Origin: Epsilonproteobacteria bacterium UBA4036
GTDB lineage: Bacteria; Campylobacterota; Campylobacteria; Campylobacterales; Arcobacteraceae
Direction of reading: 5' to 3'
Length of the DNA stretch: 64,000 nucleotides
Assembly: GCA_002382325.1 (NCBI GenBank)
Contig: DGAG01000001.1
Location: 1 to 64,000 of the forward strand
The position numbers and the translations under genes were made by a program. The notes beneath the pieces were generated by a model, which did no database searches, was not told where the DNA came from, and saw only the letters and a list, made by a program, of their open reading frames with translations. This document shows, one piece after another, positions 58,901-64,000 of the stretch; position 1 is the stretch's first letter, and each line of letters opens with the position of its first letter.

Positions 58901-59790
58901 TCAGCAATTGTCCTATGACTAAAAGTATGATTTTTAATTAATTTTGTATGGTTTAGAATATATTCAACTTTTTCTCTTTCGTAACCTTTATCTTTAGCAA
59001 CTATCTGATCAATCACTTCTTCATTGAATTCATCAACTCCACAAAACATGTAAAAAAAAGCCAGATATCCACTATATTTAAATATATCATCAATCTCTAA
59101 TTTCATAATTAATTGAGAATGAATTGTATTTTGCTCTTTTGCTTTTTTTATAAAAAATTCATAAAGTTCTTTTTTTGAATTAATTTCAATATTAGGCTCT
59201 TTCCAAAGATTTGCCAACATACTAAACATTTGAGGATTTTCCAACAAACCATGAGAACTAAATTTTTCAATAAATTTTTCTGAGTCATCAATTTTAAAAA
59301 ATTTTGATAATTTATTTTGTAAATTATTATCCAAAGGTTGAATATTATAAATTGCTGTATTAACTTTAATTTCATCTTTTAGAGCTTTTTCATCTGCATC
59401 TCCATACCAATCCATTTCTCTACAACTAATTACAATTTTTAAATCTTTATAAATATTTAAAATTTTAGATATTTTATCTCCAAGTAAAGTTATTGTAAAA
59501 GTTTTTTCATTTTGTGAACTTCTGTATTCATCTAAACCATCTAAAAGTAATACTTTTGTTGTTGATTTAAGATCTATAGTTAATTCAATAAATTTTTTAA
59601 CATGCATAAATTCACAAATATCATCATTAGCATTTTGATATTTTTTTAATATAGAAGTTTTACCAGAACCAGGTGAACCTAATATTATAATTATTTGATT
59701 GTTTTCAATTATCTTATTTACTGTAAAAGATTCATTATTTTCTGAATTTACATTTTTTACATATAGATCAATAAATTCACTATTCTTCAT
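55948..59790 (-). CDS. NACHT-like STAND NTPase with C-terminal PD-(D/E)xK nuclease
   Basis: The 1280-residue protein has Walker A GSPGSGKTS (38-46), the NACHT-type Walker B LLLDGLDEYR (81-90) and VISCREMDW shortly after. A helical, repeat-like middle of about 900 residues, the usual sensor region, follows. Near the C-terminus FNKANNRIDLHI and AFEVQIECKKDDN form a nuclease core (D...E-x-Q-x-E-x-K). In known AVAST/NACHT defence proteins the effector is usually N-terminal; here it is C-terminal. The start overlaps the cyclase-like gene by four bases (ATGA). Confidence 0.8.
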   Translation of the reverse strand: MKNSEFIDLYVKNVNSENNESFTVNKIIENNQIIIILGSPGSGKTSILKKYQNANDDICEFMHVKKFIELTIDLKSTTKVLLLDGLDEYRSSQNEKTFTITLLGDKISKILNIYKDLKIVISCREMDWYGDADEKALKDEIKVNTAIYNIQPLDNNLQNKLSKFFKIDDSEKFIEKFSSHGLLENPQMFSMLANLWKEPNIEINSKKELYEFFIKKAKEQNTIHSQLIMKLEIDDIFKYSGYLAFFYMFCGVDEFNEEVIDQIVAKDKGYEREKVEYILNHTKLIKNHTFSHRTIAEYCLAHFLSINIKNLSINKERIKSLFIKSNKVPTELRGTFAWLCSITGDNDFISVDPYYQMIHGDNSLFNFEQKKDILKEVKRYSNKDPWFYKFGQTMQLEGFYSSELDEFLIEEFNNALTLKNHYIYVLINIFTQANNLTVKIKKFIKEKILDNKIHPRYKDDLISIFKNGDISFLKNILEKIKNKEIDDSQNYLKKEILYYLYPVEIEPSQIVEYLKLFKKEEYGNIYFLYKTKYEDKYKLIDSIFKNLKIDKDENIILIFDSLKSFIREYFLETLLKYNKEFTAKDIYEIIKHFRQYYDDYKAIKFDGYNYKLKDESEKRISELQILSNELFELYIEDLINECQLTKLRSCDFNFSYFFNYLSPNNHKKVFLSKIETELNIEIKKELFGLILSYSDRNKFQDIEILEKIAYKYNFNDALYHFKNPKKFDWQIEDEKRRAKQKEELLEKKRKNEEYFLKSDEKILSSFNDLYWISNIFYLVDKELKIDYLEKNTLLRLKGLLKRAIYVKLFEPELLTIDSLINNSLNAHRNIDTMYYTSLSLNSKFDVSKFSNEFKKYLYINALMHKNIGNVSKTKFLDDINKKEKVFVKDTLIEFIKLFINKYLYKENDLFFKYISNEKNLVVLEYIIMSVRHSNNSFKNDFLLSFINYYGFTLSIKELEYLNKFENLNFMINALFNSLHFKENIKYDINYAISLHQAIQVPKKPKQSWQFNSLHSDIRIKIISYMFFCFNTEKSIENVNGIQSNKDLCASFLSREVLDVLKLNELKELYKLHSSDDDIWSFRLLNQIESVERTNTDKEHGKYSIKDIKNFIINNEIISIEDFFEEVYLDLNKIKDVIEANEDNEKKFFYDKKDKSLIPKIENDCRDMLCALLKRYDEKYLIVREFNKANNRIDLHIKYKKKLAFEVQIECKKDDNTKSLYSGIEDQLIKKYFAKNKNFGIYLIFYFGSKNKKEMLENLKKLIPYEYKENIKVICIDLTFK

Positions 59791-60536
59791 AGAACATAAC
59801 CTTCATACTCTTTTTTTACTTCAATTTTAAATTTTTGAAGATAATGTCTTAATAACCATATATACTTATTTCTAATACTTGTTTTATCTTTATTTATTTC
59901 AATTGAACTATATAATAACTCTAAATATTCTTCATCTTCAAAATCTGGAATAAAATTAATAAAATAGATTGATTCACCATTATTATTAAATGCTCTTGTT
60001 AAATTAAAAGTCTCATCATCATTATCTATATTAAAGTATTTTTTCATTAAATTTATGTATTTATCATTGATTCCAATTACAGGCCATTGAATACTATTTG
60101 ATTCTAAATTATAAGCTCTTGCTAATCCGTTACTAATAAAAATATTTTCTTCTTCTTTTTTATTATCAATAACAAATTCTTCAAATTTAGTTCCTATAGC
60201 AATTCCACCTCGAATAAAATACTTATTTTCTTTAATAAATTGGAATTGTTTTTGAGACAAATCATTAATAATTTTTATTATTTTATTAAACTCATTTTTT
60301 CCTATCTTTTCAAATAAAATTAAACCATCAGATATTATTTTAGTACTATATAGATGAGAATTATTGAAAATAGCTTGAAATTTTTTTAAAATATCATATA
60401 ACTCATTATATTTTTTATCATCTTCAACAATTCCTGAAAAACCTAAAATATCAATCCAAATAAATAAATATTCTTCTTTAGAAGCTTGATTAATTCCAAA
60501 TGGAGATACATTAAATTGCGTTATGTCATCACTCAT
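59787..60536 (-). CDS. Class III nucleotide cyclase homologue
   Basis: The 249-residue soluble protein has the cyclase fold motifs in order: WIDILGFSG (metal-binding D29), STKIISDGLILF (K66 and second metal D70), FIRGGIAIG (109-115), and ISNGLARAYNL with N136 and R140 spaced as in the transition-state N....R of class III cyclases. All key residues look intact, so it may be active. Pycsar defence uses related cyclases to make cCMP or cUMP. It is first in a two-gene operon with the NACHT-nuclease, coupled by ATGA. Confidence 0.75.
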   Translation of the reverse strand: MSDDITQFNVSPFGINQASKEEYLFIWIDILGFSGIVEDDKKYNELYDILKKFQAIFNNSHLYSTKIISDGLILFEKIGKNEFNKIIKIINDLSQKQFQFIKENKYFIRGGIAIGTKFEEFVIDNKKEEENIFISNGLARAYNLESNSIQWPVIGINDKYINLMKKYFNIDNDDETFNLTRAFNNNGESIYFINFIPDFEDEEYLELLYSSIEINKDKTSIRNKYIWLLRHYLQKFKIEVKKEYEGYVL

Positions 60537-60727
60537 AAACCCTAAAATCCTTTAAGTCTTTATATTTTGTAAAGTAATATGAAATCATTTTACAATAATT
60601 TTTATTATAATTTTTGTAAGTATAATCTGTCAATAAGAAATAGGACACAAAATTATGAACCGTCTCATCCTAAACCTCTTATTTTGAAGCAGTTAGTAGT
60701 TTAATACTATATTTTAAAAGGGAATTT

Positions 60728-61303
60728 ATGAACGATTACGAACTTACATGGTACATGCAAGAAATATCTATGCATAGTTTAGGAGCTGAAATTGACTTTA
60801 AACACTTCTTGCAGGTAGTAAAGAATGAAGAAACAAGACAGACTAGAACTGTTTGGTTTCATTTAACTTCTTTTCTTTCTCATGCTGCTATGATTTCAAA
60901 ACTTGTATCGCCAATATCACCTCGTGGTGTGAAAATAGAACGAATGAATTTATTACAAGAAGCTCTAAATATTGAGAGTAATTCAGAAGTATTACCAAGA
61001 AATGCAAGGGATAATGTGGAGCACTTCGATGAGAGAATAGATAATTGGATAGGTGCCGACTCCAGTACCTTACTTGAAGTTGTATTTCCAAATAGAGCAG
61101 GCTATGACTTCATGAATGTAGATGAAAAAAGAGTTAAAAGAATTCTTTTATTAGATGAGCTTATTTTTATTTCAGAAACAAAAAATGCTGATAAATTTGA
61201 GCTCAAGTTACAACCTCTATTTGATGAAGTTAAGCGAATTGGAGATGAAGCTGAAGCATGGATAGAAAGTACCTCCCCTTATAATTTTATATGTCCGCAA
61301 TAA
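60728..61303 (+). CDS. Unknown 191-residue protein
   Basis: The soluble helical protein starts behind AAAAGGGAA. It has histidines and tryptophans in VWFHLTSFLSHAAMISKL and NARDNVEHFDERIDNWIG, reminiscent of HEPN-like or four-helix proteins, without a firm match. It is a single gene followed within ten bases by an attC-like site, suggesting a cassette. Confidence 0.6.
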   Translation: MNDYELTWYMQEISMHSLGAEIDFKHFLQVVKNEETRQTRTVWFHLTSFLSHAAMISKLVSPISPRGVKIERMNLLQEALNIESNSEVLPRNARDNVEHFDERIDNWIGADSSTLLEVVFPNRAGYDFMNVDEKRVKRILLLDELIFISETKNADKFELKLQPLFDEVKRIGDEAEAWIESTSPYNFICPQ

Positions 61304-61308
61304 GTTAT

Positions 61309-61377
61309 CTAACACATCAGTGGAGTTAATAAATTAACCTTAGAGCAATATTTATTGGGTCATTTTAAACGTTAGGT
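61309..61377 (+). repeat. attC-like site after the 191-residue gene
   Basis: The stretch begins CTAACACATC and ends CGTTAGGT, inverse complements in their core; GTTAGGT fits the attC core GTTRRRY. An internal palindrome-like GGAGTTAATAAATTAACC is present. Confidence 0.5.
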
Positions 61378-61465
61378 TCTAAACTTCTTAATTTTGGAGC
61401 AGTTTTTCCTAATGATAAGCTTGTTCCAAAAAGAGTTGAATTTTTGAACATACTCCAAAAGGTAC
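61371..61465 (+). repeat. Dispersed repeat, copy 2
   Basis: This is the counterpart of 55698-55787; a partial copy is at 60664-60695. It forms the junction where the IS21 transposase gene is cut off, and its sequence supplies the last residues and stop of that frame. Confidence 0.5.
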
Positions 61466-61879
61466 TGTATATGGACTCCAATCATATTGCATCTGTTCAG
61501 CTGGTTTTGTTTCATATCTCATGTAAGCATGAGGTGAATTTTTACTTACATCGTTTGCTATTGGTTTTAAAATTTCTCTTATGTAAGCATATAAAGCATA
61601 TTGACTTCCTCTATATCCTTTTGATTTTATATCTTTTAAAATTCTACTAGCTTTTAGATTTTTCTTTAAAAATGACTCTTTGATAAAATCAATAAATGGT
61701 TCAACTGCTTCATTTATCTTTTTCTCACCTCTGTTATATAAAGGTAATTCATCACTTGCTAATGCTTTTTTTACAGTATTTCTACTAATACCTAACATTA
61801 AAGCAATGGTTCTTGTCCCTAAGTTTGGATCTTTCTTTTTTAGATTACGAATAGTTACCCAATCCTCCATACTAATCAT
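61409..61879 (-). mobile_element. istA: IS21-family IstA transposase, truncated
   Basis: The 156-residue frame holds only the N-terminal helix-turn-helix part of IstA: LGTRTIALMLGISRNTVKKA, the helical KASRILKDIKSKGYRGS, and the start of the catalytic domain (EQMQYDWSPYTVP). An intact IstA has about 500 residues and is followed by IstB. Here the catalytic acidic residues and IstB are missing, replaced by a dispersed repeat. Confidence 0.8.
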
Positions 61880-62209
61880 CTCCTTTTACCTTTCTTCATA
61901 ATTATTATTTTTATGAGAAAAGAGTATGTTTTTTTAGTTTACAGGTGGGTCAAAAGTTTTCAAAATAGTGGGTCAATTTTCAGTCAAAAAATTCAATATA
62001 AAAAGTTTGTTTATTTAATGTGTACTTACATTTATCAATTATAATTTTAATTTGGTAAATCTTTTTTTACCATTTAATTCACTTTTTATTATTATTTTAC
62101 TAAAATTTCAACTTAGACTTGTGGTACAAGTAGTGTTTAAAAATTACTCTTTTTTATTATTAATTAAACACATCTCTCAAATTTCCAACTCCTTTGGAGA
62201 AAAAAATCT
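61880..62209. other. IS21 end and upstream region of the reductase operon
   Basis: GTGGGTCAA occurs at about 61946 and 61970 with related words, as in the multiple terminal repeats of IS21 elements; the outer end probably lies near 61925. The remaining 200 bases are AT-rich. The RBS TGGAG (near 62192) before ATG 62210 is within a short CTCC-TTT-GGAG hairpin. Confidence 0.5.
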
Positions 62210-62803
62210 ATGAAAAATTATAAGATGATTATTGATGCACAAAAATGTGTAGGGTGTCACGCTTGTGAAGTTGCCTGTAAACAAGAATTTAAAGCACCTT
62301 TGGGATATTTTAGAACAGTAACTTTATATCTTGATACGGGAATTTTCCCAAAAGTAAAAAGAGAATTTTTACCTTTAATGTGTAGGCAATGTGAAGATGC
62401 ACATTGTTTAAAAGCCTGTAATAAAAATGCTATTTCTAAAGTAAATGGAATAGTAAAAATTGATGAAAGTAAGTGTGATGGCTGCGGAGATTGTGTTAGT
62501 GCTTGCTCTATTGGAGCTGTTTATATTAATCCTTTTTCAAAAATTGCCGAAAAATGTAATCTATGTGAACATAGACTAGAAATTGGTTTAAAAACTGCCT
62601 GTGAAGCAACTTGTGTTGCAAATGCTATTACTATTATTACAAATGAAGATGAAATTCCTAAAAATGCAATAGGATTTAAAAATCATCCAGAAGATAAACC
62701 CTCTACGCTTCATATTGGAGCAAATGAAAAGATGAAAAAGAAACTACAACAAGGTAGAAGCTTTTCACCATTAAATTATGAAATATATACTTGGGCGGAA
62801 TAA
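62210..62803 (+). CDS. Four-cluster iron-sulfur electron-transfer subunit
   Basis: The 197-residue protein has four cysteine groups (CVGCHACEVAC, CRQCEDAHCLKAC, CDGCGDCVSAC, CNLCEHR...CEATC) for four [4Fe-4S] clusters, as in PsrB, PhsB, NrfC and DmsB. It carries electrons between the quinone-linked membrane subunit and the molybdenum subunit that follows one base later. The order beta-alpha is less common than alpha-beta-gamma. The exact substrate is open: polysulfide, thiosulfate or tetrathionate. Confidence 0.88.
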   Translation: MKNYKMIIDAQKCVGCHACEVACKQEFKAPLGYFRTVTLYLDTGIFPKVKREFLPLMCRQCEDAHCLKACNKNAISKVNGIVKIDESKCDGCGDCVSACSIGAVYINPFSKIAEKCNLCEHRLEIGLKTACEATCVANAITIITNEDEIPKNAIGFKNHPEDKPSTLHIGANEKMKKKLQQGRSFSPLNYEIYTWAE

Positions 62804-62804
62804 T

Positions 62805-64000
62805 ATGAATAGAAGAGACTTTTTAAAAAATGGTGCAATAACAATTGCAGCTTTAAAATTAGGAGAAGTTATATCTTTATCTCCTACAAAATTAAATGCT
62901 AGTGAAATTAAAACTTTTCAACAATTTAAAACTTTAGCAAATAATATAAAAGGTATAGAAAGAATTCCTAGTGTTTGTTTAAACTGTTCAACAATATGTG
63001 GAATGACAGTTTTAGTAAAAGACAATGAAATTTTAGGTGTTGAGGGTAATCCTCTTGATCCAAATAGCCAAGGTAAACTTTGTGCAAAAGCCCATGGAGG
63101 AGTAAATGCTGTTGAATATCCAGAAAGAATTGTTTACCCTTTAAAAAGAGTTGGAAAAAGAGGTGATGGCTTATGGAAAAGAATCACAATGCAAGAAGCT
63201 TATGAACTTATGGCTTCAAAAATAAAAAAATGTATAGAAGATAAAAAGCCTGAAGAGATTGTATTTCATGGTGGAAGAAATAAAATGGGAGATATTACAG
63301 GAAGATTTATGGATGCAGTAGGCTCTCCTGTAATTTTAAATCATAGAGCACTATGTTCTTCAAATAAAAGAGCTGCAAATTACACTACTATTGGGGATAC
63401 AAGTTGGGAAACTATTGATGCAATTAGATGTAAATATTTTTTAAACTTTGGTTCAAATTTTCTTGAAAGTCATCAAGGTGGTTTTGCTTTAATGAAAAGA
63501 TTTATTGAAGCAAAAAGTAATGGAGCAAAGCTTGTAACTTTTGATACAAGACTATCTAATACAGCAGGAAAAAGTGATGAATGGTTTGCTCCATATCCTT
63601 CAAGTGAGGGTGCAATTGCACTTGCTATGGCAAATGTAATTATAAATGAAAAACTTTATAATAAAAATTTTATAAAAGAATGGTGTAATATAAGTTTAAA
63701 AGAGTTAAAAGAATTAGTAAAACCATATACTGTTGAATTTGCACAAGAACAAAGTGGTATTAATGCAGAAGATATTAAAAGATTAGCTATTGAGTTTGCA
63801 AAAGCTGCTCCAAATTGTGCAGCTTTTACAAATAGAGGTTCACAAGCTCATTATAATGGCTTACATAATGATAGGGCTGTTGTTATACTGAATGCATTAG
63901 TGGGAAGTGTGGGGAAAGAAGGTGGATATGCCTATGGAGGTTCTAAAAACCTAGGACACAAATCATTCCCTATGCCAGAACCTATTCCTCCAAAGCCTTC
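62805..64000 (+). CDS. Molybdopterin oxidoreductase, Psr/Phs type (partial)
   Basis: The gene starts at ATG 62805 and runs off the window; about 398 residues are visible. It has a Tat signal (MNRRDFLKNGAITIAALKL), a [4Fe-4S] motif (CLNCSTICGMTVLV ... LCAKAHGG) and an active-site region NHRALCSSN, where the cysteine is the likely Mo ligand, as in polysulfide and thiosulfate reductases. It is a periplasmic catalytic subunit. A membrane anchor subunit is expected outside the window. Confidence 0.88.
   Translation, partial: MNRRDFLKNGAITIAALKLGEVISLSPTKLNASEIKTFQQFKTLANNIKGIERIPSVCLNCSTICGMTVLVKDNEILGVEGNPLDPNSQGKLCAKAHGGVNAVEYPERIVYPLKRVGKRGDGLWKRITMQEAYELMASKIKKCIEDKKPEEIVFHGGRNKMGDITGRFMDAVGSPVILNHRALCSSNKRAANYTTIGDTSWETIDAIRCKYFLNFGSNFLESHQGGFALMKRFIEAKSNGAKLVTFDTRLSNTAGKSDEWFAPYPSSEGAIALAMANVIINEKLYNKNFIKEWCNISLKELKELVKPYTVEFAQEQSGINAEDIKRLAIEFAKAAPNCAAFTNRGSQAHYNGLHNDRAVVILNALVGSVGKEGGYAYGGSKNLGHKSFPMPEPIPPKP

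Overview
The window comes from a low-GC member of the Campylobacterota, most likely an Arcobacter-group bacterium. The evidence is the 16S sequence, the strongly AT-rich codon use, and a set of single-copy genes of epsilonproteobacterial type: nusB, kdsA, a plasmin(ogen)-binding-like protein, and short conserved families typical of this class. No search could be run, so assignments rest on motifs and recalled family patterns.

Region 1 (1-7.3 kb) is a complete rRNA operon (16S-23S-5S). Its 16S-23S spacer carries no tRNA. It has well-preserved processing stems and a terminator after 5S. It runs directly into a decayed Rhs locus (C-terminal tip, probable immunity gene, detached YD-repeat fragment). 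Region 2 (7.3-26.0 kb) is ordinary housekeeping DNA. A seven-gene leftward operon holds tlyA, ribF, cmoA, bcp, a PgbA-like gene, glcD and yihY. It is followed by a lone secretin, murA, mscS, a DMT exporter, a K+ channel, and the rightward run kdsA, ribH, nusB, pyrF. Region 3 (26.0-26.5 kb) is a Ser-Met-Gly tRNA cluster.

Region 4 (26.5-62 kb) is a large accessory island rich in defence-type genes. From left to right it holds: a decayed non-coding stretch with unexplained structured repeats; a zinc-motif/HNH gene pair; a tyrosine recombinase preceded by TGTAAAC repeats; a divergent ParA; a HicA toxin embedded between microproteins; a secreted endonuclease I; an archaeal-type Mre11/Rad50 pair with a fossil of a second sbcC; a five-gene ABC three-component operon extended by a CoiA-like nuclease and a Cas4/DEDD fusion; a membrane/lipoprotein operon facing an XRE regulator with twin palindromic operators; and a cluster of microproteins. 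Next come single-gene units with attC-like 3' ends (SMEK, EVE/HNH, a restriction-enzyme-like protein, a possible HEPN protein), a two-gene operon pairing a class III nucleotide cyclase homologue with a NACHT-type NTPase carrying a C-terminal nuclease, and an IS21 remnant. Region 5 (62.2-64 kb) returns to core-type metabolism: an iron-sulfur subunit and the start of a molybdopterin reductase of the polysulfide/thiosulfate type.

The best candidate for an undescribed system is the cyclase + NACHT-nuclease pair (55948-60536). All class III cyclase catalytic residues appear present, and the pair is translationally coupled. The extended ABC-3C operon (39857-46292) is second.
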